A DNA stretch of 64,000 bases, from positions 1 to 64,000 of the forward strand of contig NZ_JAFLRF010000029.1 in NCBI RefSeq assembly GCF_017315705.1, given 5' to 3'. Below the pieces are notes generated by a model, which worked only from the letters and a program-made list of their open reading frames with translations, did not search any database and was not told the DNA's origin. This document shows positions 35,271-43,792 of the stretch, one piece after another. This stretch comes from Trinickia mobilis (GTDB taxonomy: Bacteria; Pseudomonadota; Gammaproteobacteria; Burkholderiales; Burkholderiaceae). The number at the start of each line of letters is the position of its first letter. The first letter of the stretch is position 1. Made by a program: the position numbers and the translations under genes.

Positions 35271-36707
35271 TCATTTACCGCCGTTTCCCGGCGGCTTGCG
35301 TGGGACGATGGTCGGCAACCCGCGTGGAAGGAACCATCCTCGGCCCGGCGTCCCGAGAAATTGCCGTCCGTCCCACACAACGTCGCCCCGGGCGATCGTA
35401 TAGGCCGGCCACGCGTCGAGCGCCCAGCCTTCATACGGCGTGTAATCGACAGCGTGGTGCAACATCGAGTTGGTGAGTGGCGTACGGTGTTCGTCCCAAA
35501 CCACGATGTCTGCGTCGGACCCGATCGCGATTGTCCCTTTTCGCGGATGCAACCCATAGGTCTTCGCCGGATTCGTGGCAGTCAGTTCCACGAACCGGTT
35601 GAGCGAAATCCGGCCTGTCAGTACGCCTTCCGAGTACAACAACGGCAGACGCGTTTCGAGGCCCGGGATACCGTTCGGGATGTAGGGGAACGCCACTTCG
35701 CCGCCGCCCGGCTTTTTGCCGAGGTCGTCATCGAACGAAAACGGTGCATGGTCAGAGGAAAAAACGGTGAACGTACCGTCGGCCAGAGCGCCCCAGATCA
35801 CCTGCTGATTGGCGGCGTCGCGTGGCGGCGGGCTGCACACGCATTTGGCGCCTTTGTAACCGTCGTCAATACCGAGATCGTCGGCGGTGAGGAAAAGGTA
35901 TTGCGGGCAAGTCTCCGACAGAACCGTCAACCCTCGGCTGCGCGCCCACTGGATCTGTTCGACCGCTTCGCGCCCGGAGACGTGGACGATCAGCACCGGC
36001 ACATCCACCAGCTCTGCCAAGCTGATCGCCCGATGCGTGGCTTCCCGTTCAACCAGCATCGGCCGCGATGTCGCGTGATAGCGCGGCGCAGTCAGCCCCG
36101 CTTCGAGCAGGTTCTCGGTCAGCCAGGCGATGCACTCGGTGTTTTCCGCATGGAGCATCGCCATTGCGCCATGCGATCGGGCGAGTGCGAGCAGGCGAAG
36201 GATCTGACCGTCGTCGAGCTTCAGATCGTCGTAGGTCATATAGATCTTGAACGACGAATACCCCTGCGCGATGAGCGCCGGGAGTTCGTTCGCCACGACT
36301 TCGGGCGTGGGGTCAGTCACGATCAGATGAAAACCGTAGTCGATACTCGCCCTACCATTTGCCCGCCGATGGTAGTCGTCGACCGCCGCGCGCAACGAAC
36401 CGCCCTTTTGTTGAGCAGCAAATGGAATCACCGTGGTCGTGCCGCCGCAGGCCGCCGAACGCGTGCCTGACTCGAAGTCGTCCGCCATTCTTGCGGGCGG
36501 CGGAATCGGCTGATCGAAGTGACAGTGCGCGTCGATGCCGCCCGGTGTCGTGATGCGGCCCTCCGCGTCGATTTCGCGCGCTCCCTTCGACAGCTTTACA
36601 CCCAGTTGAACTATCTGGCCGCCGGCCACGCCGATGTCGGACATGAACGTATCGCTGGCTGTCGCCACCTTGGCGTTGCGGACCACGAGGTCAAATTCTG
36701 CGCTCAT
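35271..36707 (-). CDS. Dihydropyrimidinase / D-hydantoinase-like amidohydrolase
   Basis: About 478 residues of the cyclic amidohydrolase family. Zinc ligands: HCH in GGIDAHCHFDQP, the carboxylated Lys in SSFKIYMTYDD, His in AMLHAENTE, His in VLIVHVSGRE, and Asp in FSSDHAPFS. All are present, so the enzyme should be active. The start MSAEFDL follows AGGAG. It is first in the minus-strand operon of transporter, epimerase, SDR, deacetylase-like hydrolase and GntR. It hydrolyses a cyclic ureide or imide in the cytosol. Confidence 0.85.
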   Translation of the reverse strand: MSAEFDLVVRNAKVATASDTFMSDIGVAGGQIVQLGVKLSKGAREIDAEGRITTPGGIDAHCHFDQPIPPPARMADDFESGTRSAACGGTTTVIPFAAQQKGGSLRAAVDDYHRRANGRASIDYGFHLIVTDPTPEVVANELPALIAQGYSSFKIYMTYDDLKLDDGQILRLLALARSHGAMAMLHAENTECIAWLTENLLEAGLTAPRYHATSRPMLVEREATHRAISLAELVDVPVLIVHVSGREAVEQIQWARSRGLTVLSETCPQYLFLTADDLGIDDGYKGAKCVCSPPPRDAANQQVIWGALADGTFTVFSSDHAPFSFDDDLGKKPGGGEVAFPYIPNGIPGLETRLPLLYSEGVLTGRISLNRFVELTATNPAKTYGLHPRKGTIAIGSDADIVVWDEHRTPLTNSMLHHAVDYTPYEGWALDAWPAYTIARGDVVWDGRQFLGTPGRGWFLPRGLPTIVPRKPPGNGGK

Positions 36708-36728
36708 TGATGCTCCTGTCAAACGGAT

Positions 36729-36740
36729 CTTGTCGACAAG
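36729..36740. promoter_or_regulatory. CTTGTCGACAAG palindrome, candidate GntR operator
   Basis: A perfect 12-bp palindrome 22 bases upstream of the hydantoinase start. The TTGTCnACAA core resembles GntR/FCD operators. Being inside the leader, it would fit repression by the GntR protein at 26447-27226. Confidence 0.5.
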
Positions 36741-36792
36741 CCTGCCGGAGTATAGCGCTCCAAAAAAATGTCAATAAAATTTTTCGTATGCT

Positions 36793-36820
36793 TGCAATAT
36801 TGCATATATGTTGTCAACAT
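36793..36820. promoter_or_regulatory. Tandem palindromes in the hydantoinase promoter region
   Basis: TGCAATATTGCA (36793-36804, perfect) is followed closely by ATGTTGTCAACAT (36808-36820, perfect around one base). The second shares the TTGTC/GACAA-like core of the leader palindrome at 36729. The surrounding AT-rich DNA suits a promoter. Confidence 0.5.
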
Positions 36821-37025
36821 CATTGCTGACAACAGACCGGGTGGCACGAAAGAACAGGAAGAGATTGGGGTAATCGTACTTTTCGTGCATGCATGGGCCC
36901 GACGTCTTTTGCAAGCTTCTTTTTCGTGATGTCGAAACGGTCTGCACGCATGTATCCGGCTTGCCCGATGGGCGATCGCCGAAGGCATTGTCGCGATAAC
37001 GATTGCAGGGTGAGCAAAGTTTGAT

Positions 37026-37111
37026 ATGAAGAGGACTGCTTATGTAGCCAACGAATAGAACTGCTCGGCGGGAGTTTGTCGGGCGCCGTTGTCTTTCATC
37101 TGCCCCTTGGC
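37026..37111 (-). mobile_element. IS6-family end fragment (transposase C-terminus)
   Basis: This begins with ATGAAGAGGACTGCTTAT (inverted match to 26212-26229). On the minus strand it encodes TPAEQFYSLAT, the C-terminal end of an IS6 transposase like that at 25738-26215. It stops where the next IS6-family element begins at about 37112, so the rest was lost or replaced. Confidence 0.65.
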
Positions 37112-37943
37112 GGGCATTGTCAGGTTGTTGGGTCGATCACGTAAGATGGCGTGATGACGAAATCGAAATCGCTTTATCACGGCCACCGTTTCCCAGCCGA
37201 GGTCATCAGTTGCGCTGTTCGTTGGTACTTCCGCTTTCAGTTGAGCTTGCGCGACATCGAGGAACTGCTCCTTGAGCGCGGTATAACGGTGACATACGAG
37301 ACGATCCGATGTTGGTGCGATAAGTTTGGCAAGGGCTTTGCTCACCGGGTGAAAGCAGCACGACGCGAGCCGGGTAGCACGTGGCACCTCGACGAGATGT
37401 TCGTCAGGCTGCGTGGCGAACCGTACCTGCTGTGGCGTGCGGTGGACGAGCATGGCGCGGAACTCGACATCCTGGTGCAAAAGCGGTGCGACAAGGCCGC
37501 GGCCAAACGCTTCTTCAAGCGTTTGCTGCGCTCGAGTCTGGTGCCGCGCAAGATCGTCACCGTTCAGTTGCGCAGCTATCCGGCGGCAAAAGCCGAGATC
37601 CCAGAACTTGCGAACGTGAAGCACGTGTTCGTCAAAGCGGCAGCCCAACTGAACAACCGCGCGGAGAACAGCCACCAACCGACCCGCGAACGCGAGCGCC
37701 GCATACGCGGCTTTCGCGACCCTAAACGTACACAGAAATTTCTCTCGTACTTCGGGCCGATTCGACAACATTTCGCTCTCAAGCGGAATTTGCTGCGCGC
37801 TTCACTCTATCGCAAAGAACTCGCAGCCCGGTTCGTTGCATCGTGCGAATTCGCCGAACTCGCCCAAAATCCGTCGACTGCTTTCTGATAGTCGTCACAC
37901 CTGCCGTCGTGCCGTCTCACTTTCGGCAACTTGACAATGCCCC
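37112..37943 (+). mobile_element. IS6-family insertion sequence, near complete
   Basis: The left end GGGCATTGTCAGGTTG (37112 on) and right end CAACTTGACAATGCCC (37927 on) form an imperfect terminal inverted repeat around one transposase gene. The total of about 830 bp is normal for IS6. No 8-bp target duplication is seen. The left flank is another IS6 fragment and the right flank is a truncated pntA-like gene, suggesting recombination after insertion. Confidence 0.65.
37151..37888 (+). CDS. IS6-family transposase with altered catalytic triad
   Basis: A full-length 245-residue IS6 transposase: N-terminal HTH region (SCAVRWYFRFQLSLRDIEEL, TYETIRCWCDKFG), first catalytic Asp in TWHLDEMFV, and Glu in LNNRAENSHQPTRERER. 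Where the second Asp is expected (TDQLRSYPAAKAE in relatives), this copy reads TVQLRSYPAAKAE, an Asp-to-Val change from one base. The enzyme is therefore probably inactive. Start codons at 37151 and 37154 are both possible. Confidence 0.8.
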   Translation: MMTKSKSLYHGHRFPAEVISCAVRWYFRFQLSLRDIEELLLERGITVTYETIRCWCDKFGKGFAHRVKAARREPGSTWHLDEMFVRLRGEPYLLWRAVDEHGAELDILVQKRCDKAAAKRFFKRLLRSSLVPRKIVTVQLRSYPAAKAEIPELANVKHVFVKAAAQLNNRAENSHQPTRERERRIRGFRDPKRTQKFLSYFGPIRQHFALKRNLLRASLYRKELAARFVASCEFAELAQNPSTAF

Positions 37944-37951
37944 TGCGACAC

Positions 37952-38029
37952 CTACTTCCTGACCGTTTCGGGCGTCGCGGCCACGCGTGTTTTGTAAGTG
38001 CGGGTCTCGGCAGGTATTCCGATCTGCAT
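37952..38029 (-). pseudogene. pntA: 5' fragment of pntA (transhydrogenase alpha subunit)
   Basis: On the minus strand the frame reads MQIGIPAETRTYKTRV followed by AATPETVRK, which is the conserved N-terminus of NAD(P) transhydrogenase subunit alpha. It is cut after 25 codons, where IS6-derived sequence begins. The remainder is not in the window. Confidence 0.6.
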
Positions 38030-38626
38030 TTCCAGATTTGTCTCGTTATGAAATTGCGTTTGCAAGCCGCGCTTCCGTCGCGCTCGCCGTGTCTCTCTCC
38101 GAGGGGCCTTACTCGTTCCCTTTCGCCTGGCGTTGCCCGAGCGGCCCCGCCATAGCTTCACTTCCACATTCTGCCCATCGGGGAGTTACGAGAACGGGCG
38201 CGCACCGGAGGGCGCTTGGTGATTCCTGCGATGTTGGGATGGTTTGCAGTCCGGCAACCAATGTCACGTTGCCCCTTCACATGCTGAACGCTCAGGCCCT
38301 ACGATCCCACTTCTAACCGGCCGCCTCCCGCCAAGGGAATTCGCAGTTGCATGGACTCTACATTGGCAATCTTCACGGTGTTCCCCTTTCATGTTCTCGA
38401 ATGGACCCGGTGCCTCGATCGTGTCGCCCGTCGAGATGACATTCAGATACAGCGCCTGGCAGCGCTGCACTCACGCGCGGGGACATTCCACACGTACGGC
38501 GGCACGACCGATGAATTGAATTTCAAGCCTTATCCTCACCGACCGCGCGCCTTCGGCACGTTCACTCGAATCGATGCGGCGGCCGCAAGTTTCCGATTTC
38601 GACAATCCTATTCTCAACTGAAACCT
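38030..38626. other. Non-coding stretch upstream of the pntA fragment
   Basis: About 600 bases with no frame I recognise on either strand. The right half lies at the 3' end of an MFS gene, the left half would be the old pntA promoter region. Short open frames here are not supported by ribosome-binding sites or homology. Confidence 0.4.
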
Positions 38627-39979
38627 TTACCACCTTCTATTTTTTGCTTCAATCTCTTCGTACACCATTTCCGAGCTTTGCTCTTTGGACTGTACGCTGG
38701 CCTTCTTAGTCCACGTCGCATTACGCGTTATCAGAAGCACTAGTCCGACAGCGACCATACCGAAACCCGCGACGACTTGCATGCCACCTGCAAAACTGCC
38801 AGTCGCTTCTTTAATCGCACCCACGACATAGGGACCAGCGAAACCAGACAGGTTGCCCACTGAGTTCATGACCGCAACGCCTGCCGCTAAAGTGCCGGCG
38901 GGAAGCAAAGCCGCCGGTAATGTCCAAAAAATGGTCAACGTGGCATACACGCCGAAGGCAGCAAGGCATAGGAGTGCCAGCCTCAGCACTGGCGGATCTA
39001 CGAGCGTGGAGCCCGCCAAGCCGATCACTGCCAGCATCAGCGGTACTACCAGGTGAAAGCGACGCTCGCCCAAGCGGTCGGATCGACGACCCCACCAAAT
39101 CATCCCGATCGCCGCTACAGTGAATGGAATTGCGACTACGAAGCCGGCTTGTACTACCGACAGGCCGAATGCGCGCACGATCTGAGGCAGAAAAAAACTC
39201 AACCCAAAGTTAATGCCGTTAGCACCTGAATATGCAACCCCTAGCGCCAGCATCAAAGGGTTGAAGAGGCGCTTCAGCACACCTCCGTGACCCGAGGGAG
39301 CTTTCACGGCCTCGGCGGCCAAACTGCGATTTAACCAATCTCGCTCTGCATCGGTCAACCACTCAGCTTGCGCAGGAGTGTCGGAAAGCGTTCGGAGAAT
39401 GATTGGCGTAAGCGCAAGCGCCGGTAGTGCTTCTATGGGGAACAACCATTGCCATCCGTGCAAGCCGCCTATTCCGTTGAGCTGCATCAGCAAGCCTGAC
39501 AGCGGAGCCCCTATCACACTGGCTACAGGCATCGCCACCAGGAAGCCGGCGATCATGCGGCCGCGTGCAGCCGCTGGCACCCAAAGAGTAAGAAAAAACA
39601 TAACCCCGGGCACGAAACCCGCCTCAGCGGCGCCCAAAAGCAAACGTACCGCATAAAAGGATTTTTCTCCTTGCACGAACACCATCGCGGCCGAAAAAAT
39701 CCCCCAGCCAAACATGATCTGAGCTATCCAGCGGCGTGCGCCAAAACGCTCGAGCAAGAGGTTGGAAGGCAGTTCGAGAACAACATACGTCAGGAAGAAA
39801 ATGCCCGCACCGAGCCCATAGGCTGTAGCCGACAGGCCAATATCCCGGTTCATGGTAAGCGCAGCGAAGCCTATGTTGACGCGATCGAGCCAGGCCGAGA
39901 CGAAACATATAAATAGCAGCGGAATAAAGCGGCGATTGATTTTTCGCAGCGCGGACGCGGCGAGTTGCTCTTCACGCAT
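38627..39979 (-). CDS. MFS transporter, anion:cation symporter (ACS) type
   Basis: A 450-residue 12-helix carrier. RFIPLLFICFVSAWLDRVNI and GFAALTMNRDIGLSATAYGL at the start, then LELPSNLLLERFGARRWIA, are signatures of the ACS family (tartrate, galactonate, phthalate-type organic acids). It is last in a minus-strand set with a mandelate-racemase-like enzyme, a ketopantoate-reductase-like enzyme and a TetR regulator. It probably imports the acid they metabolise. Confidence 0.8.
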   Translation of the reverse strand: MREEQLAASALRKINRRFIPLLFICFVSAWLDRVNIGFAALTMNRDIGLSATAYGLGAGIFFLTYVVLELPSNLLLERFGARRWIAQIMFGWGIFSAAMVFVQGEKSFYAVRLLLGAAEAGFVPGVMFFLTLWVPAAARGRMIAGFLVAMPVASVIGAPLSGLLMQLNGIGGLHGWQWLFPIEALPALALTPIILRTLSDTPAQAEWLTDAERDWLNRSLAAEAVKAPSGHGGVLKRLFNPLMLALGVAYSGANGINFGLSFFLPQIVRAFGLSVVQAGFVVAIPFTVAAIGMIWWGRRSDRLGERRFHLVVPLMLAVIGLAGSTLVDPPVLRLALLCLAAFGVYATLTIFWTLPAALLPAGTLAAGVAVMNSVGNLSGFAGPYVVGAIKEATGSFAGGMQVVAGFGMVAVGLVLLITRNATWTKKASVQSKEQSSEMVYEEIEAKNRRW

Positions 39980-40253
39980 CGATGTCTCCAGTTACATATT
40001 CTCGAATAGTTTGGATGCCACACAATACAGATCGATCAACACTGCCAGGCGCCGCCAAACCCTTCTCGCCGACGCATCGCGTAGCCTAAGACTGTCAATA
40101 CTCCAGCAATGAGTTCCTGCCTCCTTACTCAAGATTGTGTACCAACTACTATGTACAAAACGAAGTTGAATGTTGCTCGCTGCTGAATAGTCGGGGGAGT
40201 TTAGCGGTCACAGAGTCGGGAGAGTGCTCCTGACATCTCCATCCTGCGCGGCA

Positions 40254-41348
40254 TCACACAAGCCGATACCTTTCGACGGTCTCCGTGTCCCATTTGATGC
40301 CATTACCCGGTTGATCAGACAGGATGGCCATTCCGTTCGCAATACGTAGTGGCTCTTGAAGCACCGGATTGGCCCAGTCGACATATTCAAGCCAATGCTT
40401 CGTTGGAGTCGCCGCGAGCAGATGCGCGCTGACTTCCGGAAACAGATGAGACGAGACTTGGCGTCCTGTTGCTGCGGCCAGGCCGCTCGCAAGTCGCCAC
40501 CCGGACACGCCGCCAATGCGGTCAAGATCGAACATGACATAGTCGGTCGCGTCCGCCTTCAGCGCATCAAACAATGGCGCAACGCCCACAAGATTTTCGC
40601 CGAGCTGTATTGGCGTTCGCGTTGACGACGCGATTTTTGCCGTATGCGTGAAATCGTCATGTCGGATCGGTTCCTCAATCCAGTACACCCCTTCGTCGTC
40701 CAGCAAGGGACAGTACTCCATCGCGCTCGCAAAACTCAGCGCCTGATTGAAGTCAACCATAACGGATACATCGTCGGGCAGCCGCTTGCGCACAGCGCGA
40801 ACTGCAGCGACATCCTCGGCGAAGCTCGGACGCCCCAACCGCATCTTTACCGCGCGAAAGCCGGTTGAAACCAATTCCTCAGCCTCGTCGGCCGCGCGCT
40901 CAGGGGGCATCAACCCAAGACCGTTGCTGTTATAGGCTTGGATCGGCTCCGTTGTTCCGCCTAGAAAAGTGGCGAGCGGCAAGCCTGCCGAAATCGAAAG
41001 TGCGTCCCAGGCAGCCGCATCGATCACAGATGCAACCATGCAAAGCGGCCCATAAAGACCAGTGAGCTTGAAATATCGTGCAATCGACCTCGAAAGTTCA
41101 ATGGGTGCCAGTTCCTGTCCGGCCAAGAACTCATTCAGGTCGCTAACCATCACCCGCAAGGAGCGAGCCACCGATTCGAGATAGCAGAACGCGTATGCCT
41201 GGCCCGATACGCCCCCTTCGGTTTCAAGCGTTACCAGAAGCAGCGGCGCGTGGCGGATTGTTTGGGCACTGGTGCCCAAGGGACGTTTCATGGGTACCGA
41301 GACTGCGACGGCATTCAATGACCGGATCCTGATGGGATGAGACGTCAT
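40254..41348 (-). CDS. Mandelate-racemase-like enolase-superfamily enzyme
   Basis: About 364 residues. Metal ligands Asp, Glu, Glu lie in MVDFNQALS, YWIEEPI and QLGENL, with a general acid/base His in SSHLFPEVSAHLLAATPTKH. These are very close to the pattern of Pseudomonas mandelate racemase. The KxK base motif reads VKMRLG, so the second Lys is Arg, and a true racemase mechanism is doubtful. A dehydratase or one-sided epimerase is possible. The start MTSHPIRIRSL was chosen; the longer frame start lacks similarity to the family. Confidence 0.8.
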   Translation of the reverse strand: MTSHPIRIRSLNAVAVSVPMKRPLGTSAQTIRHAPLLLVTLETEGGVSGQAYAFCYLESVARSLRVMVSDLNEFLAGQELAPIELSRSIARYFKLTGLYGPLCMVASVIDAAAWDALSISAGLPLATFLGGTTEPIQAYNSNGLGLMPPERAADEAEELVSTGFRAVKMRLGRPSFAEDVAAVRAVRKRLPDDVSVMVDFNQALSFASAMEYCPLLDDEGVYWIEEPIRHDDFTHTAKIASSTRTPIQLGENLVGVAPLFDALKADATDYVMFDLDRIGGVSGWRLASGLAAATGRQVSSHLFPEVSAHLLAATPTKHWLEYVDWANPVLQEPLRIANGMAILSDQPGNGIKWDTETVERYRLV

Positions 41349-41499
41349 GTCTGAATTACCTCTGCAAGTGAAAGACCTCGCATGCCGGGGTGTAGCGGGC
41401 GCACGCGTCGCGACGGAACGGTGACACCTGCTCGAATGATGCCCGGCTCGCGAGTGCCAGTCGGATCTTCCGAAATCTTGATCTTGGCTGCAAACAGGC

Positions 41500-42423
41500 C
41501 TACTGATGCGTACCAGCGGCGTACAGCTCAAGGATGTCGGCGATAGCGGTGTTCTTCGGCGTTGGAATATTCAACTGCGCACCGAACTCGGCGACGCCGC
41601 CGCTCAGCCAAGGCAGTTCGAGACGATTGCCTCGTTCGAGGTCCTGGTGCATCGACGACGTCATGGTTGCGGGGATGGTGTCGCAGAACGCCAGTCTGTC
41701 CTCTGCAAAATTGACCGGCAGGTCGACTCCCTTTGCGCGCCCGACGGCGACGACTTCGTCCATGACCTGCAGGAGAAACGCCCTCGTACGGGGGTTCTCG
41801 CGAATGGGGCCAATGGACTTGCGGATTGAAGCCGTCGTGCCGGACAAGCCGACGAGGAACACGAACTTCTCCCAGATGAGGCGCCCGATGTTATCGCTGA
41901 TTTCAGCGGTGATGCCCGCCTTCACGCACGCTTGGTAAAACGCTTCGACACGCACGGAGCGGCTACCGTCATATTCGCCGAACACAAGTTTCTGCATTGC
42001 GCCGGAATGGGCGATGACGCCCGGCTCGGAGATCACGGCTGCGATATAACAGACCCCGCCGATAATCGACGCCTTTGGCACATATTTGGCCAGGATTTCG
42101 TCCTTATGAACACCGTTCTGGAACGAAAGGACCGCCGCGCCTTGATCAACCAGCGGCTTGAGTGACTTGGCCGCCGCTTCAGTATCCCAGAGCTTGACCG
42201 CCACCAGTACAAGATCGACTTTGTCGACGGCGCTCACGTCCTCAACAACTTTGGGGGTTTCGACGACGAGGTCTCCAAGCGGGCTCGAAACGCGCAAACC
42301 GTTCCTGCGCATTGCTTCCAGATGTTTGCCGCGAGCGACAAAAGTTACATCGTAGCCAGCTGCGGCGAGCCGCGCCCCAAAATACCCGCCGACACCTCCA
42401 GCGCCCAAGACAGCGATTTTCAT
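41500..42423 (-). CDS. Ketopantoate reductase-like (ApbA/PanE) oxidoreductase
   Basis: A 307-residue NADP-dependent 2-hydroxyacid/2-ketoacid reductase. The N-terminal Rossmann motif is AVLGAGGVGGYFGARLAAAG. KLWDTEAAAKSLKPL and SFQNGVHKDEIL follow, and the C-terminal helical domain has KFVFLVGLSG, TSSMHQDLERGN and ELPWLSGGV (the conserved K...S...E set). In this operon it more likely acts on a catabolic 2-keto acid than in pantothenate synthesis. Confidence 0.8.
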   Translation of the reverse strand: MKIAVLGAGGVGGYFGARLAAAGYDVTFVARGKHLEAMRRNGLRVSSPLGDLVVETPKVVEDVSAVDKVDLVLVAVKLWDTEAAAKSLKPLVDQGAAVLSFQNGVHKDEILAKYVPKASIIGGVCYIAAVISEPGVIAHSGAMQKLVFGEYDGSRSVRVEAFYQACVKAGITAEISDNIGRLIWEKFVFLVGLSGTTASIRKSIGPIRENPRTRAFLLQVMDEVVAVGRAKGVDLPVNFAEDRLAFCDTIPATMTSSMHQDLERGNRLELPWLSGGVAEFGAQLNIPTPKNTAIADILELYAAGTHQ

Positions 42424-42491
42424 ATGTCATCCTTATTGGGGTAAATATCTGGAGCCCTTCGGTTCGCTGGGGCCCCCCTATACGGAATCAC

Positions 42492-42509
42492 GTACCTACT
42501 AGTAGGTAC
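42492..42509. promoter_or_regulatory. 18-bp perfect palindrome, likely TetR operator
   Basis: GTACCTACTAGTAGGTAC is perfectly self-complementary and lies 69 bases upstream of the reductase start, downstream of the tetR-like gene. A related half-site sits in the regulator's own promoter (43122-43138). Confidence 0.7.
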
Positions 42510-42528
42510 ACTTTCCATCAAAAAAAAA

Positions 42529-43089
42529 TTAATCGACGATGGCCAAGTCGAGAAAAGCCAGGAGGGCTGCTCGCGCGTCGTTAGCGCGGGCTTTTCCCAT
42601 CGCCCTGCTGACCGTGTAGCTACCTTGCACGACCGACATGATCATAAGCGCGATCTGCCACGCCGGTATTGTCAACCTGACACGCCCAGCCGCTTGTTCT
42701 CCTTCCAGCGTTGCTATCAGTCGCGTCTCGAGGTGCCGAAAGTAGTGTGCCAACGGCCGCCGCAACTCTGCATCGTCAATCGCTGAATCCCATACCAGCC
42801 GACCTACCCGACACCCCAACAGCGGCTTGGTATTCTGTGCAATGTAAGTCGAGATGCGATCCTTGAAGCGGCCTTCACGGGCCATTACTTCTTCGAAATC
42901 AGATATGCGCTCGTCCACGATTTCCTCGATGGCGGTGCGCGCCAACGCCTGCTTACTTGGGAAATGATGATAGAAGCTTCCTTGCCCCGCGTTGCTCTTG
43001 AGCTGGATATCCCGAGGGCTCGTTGCCTCGTATCCCTTCTGCCAAAGCAGAGCCTTGGTTGCTTCAATAATCTCTTCTCTCTTACTCAT
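42529..43089 (-). CDS. TetR-family repressor
   Basis: A 186-residue regulator. The N-terminal HTH reads IIEATKALLWQKGYEATSPR, with DIQLKSNAGQGSFYHHFPSK as the recognition region. The ligand domain is helical, as in TetR/AcrR proteins. The start MSKREEI was taken, as the upstream extension is not conserved-looking. Palindromes on both sides of the gene suggest autorepression and control of the reductase/racemase-like genes. Confidence 0.8.
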   Translation of the reverse strand: MSKREEIIEATKALLWQKGYEATSPRDIQLKSNAGQGSFYHHFPSKQALARTAIEEIVDERISDFEEVMAREGRFKDRISTYIAQNTKPLLGCRVGRLVWDSAIDDAELRRPLAHYFRHLETRLIATLEGEQAAGRVRLTIPAWQIALMIMSVVQGSYTVSRAMGKARANDARAALLAFLDLAIVD

Positions 43090-43324
43090 TGCTGCACACC
43101 AGAGCCTGACACTAGATGGACAACAAACTACTAGGTACACAATCGGATGTCAAGGTCCTTTCGACTGCTGCCCTGGTCGGCCCTGATAGAAGCGACGCGC
43201 AGCCCGTCTATAACCGGCATGCGCGCCTCAGTGGAGGCGCCGATCGCATCGTTACCGAGCCGTCTCACTTCCGGATGCGTCATCGTGTTGCGGCGGCAGC
43301 ATCCGCTCCAGTACCGCATCGTGT
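43090..43324. other. Gap between the TetR gene and IS30 debris
   Basis: Apart from the operator-like site, I see no supported gene here. Several overlapping short frames exist on both strands without ribosome-binding sites or recognisable motifs. Confidence 0.4.
43122..43138. promoter_or_regulatory. Operator-like half-site in the tetR promoter
   Basis: The sequence CAAACTACTAGGTAC contains the TAGGTAC half of the 18-bp palindrome at 42492-42509 at a comparable spacing, with a degenerate left arm. It lies about 35 bases upstream of the repressor start, so autoregulation is plausible. Confidence 0.45.
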
Positions 43325-43438
43325 CGTACGGCAATGTGCCAAACCGTGGCGAGGCGATTGAACGAGCGTCCCAGGAAAACCCTGAACTACGAAACGCCAG
43401 CCGAACGATTTCAGCAAACTATTGCGTCCACCGGTTGA
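43325..43438 (+). mobile_element. IS30-family transposase 3' remnant
   Basis: The frame ending at 43438 reads VARRLNERPRKTLNYETPAE, then RFQQTIASTG and stop. This is the canonical C-terminus of IS30-family transposases. The remaining 1 kb of the element is absent. Its end coincides with the truncated end of the convergent cytochrome b561 gene. Confidence 0.75.
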
Positions 43439-43739
43439 ATCCGCAGGCGTAGAGCAGCCAGTGGCTGCACCGCGCCGCCGCCAATTCCCAGTGAGCGATC
43501 CTGCCGGCCATGGCCGGCGGCCGGTGCAACCGTCGCCAGACCAGCCTGAATACAGCGAGGAAGAAGATTGTCTGTCCGAGCGATTTGTACAAAGTGATGT
43601 AGGTGAACCGGTCGCCCGCTTGGTCGGGTTCGGACATGAACACCCATGCCAAGATTACCAACGCCAACATCAGTACCGCCGTGGTCCAGTGCAGCGCCTG
43701 GGCCAGCGGAGTGTATCGGCCGACTCGGCTTGGGCTCAT
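43419..43739 (-). pseudogene. Cytochrome b561, truncated
   Basis: A 106-codon frame: SRVGRYTPLAQALHWTTAVL (first haem His), MLALVILAWVF (helix 1), LYKSLGQTIFFLAVFRLVWR (helix 2) and HWLLYACG (helix 3 start). Bacterial b561 proteins are about 170-190 residues with four helices. This one ends GFNRWTQ, where the last codons are the complement of the IS30 remnant. Helices 3-4 and at least one haem ligand are lost. Confidence 0.75.
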
Positions 43740-43792
43740 CGACTATCTCCATAGAAGCTGCCACTCAATCTGTAAGCGCTTGCCGGCCGCGA

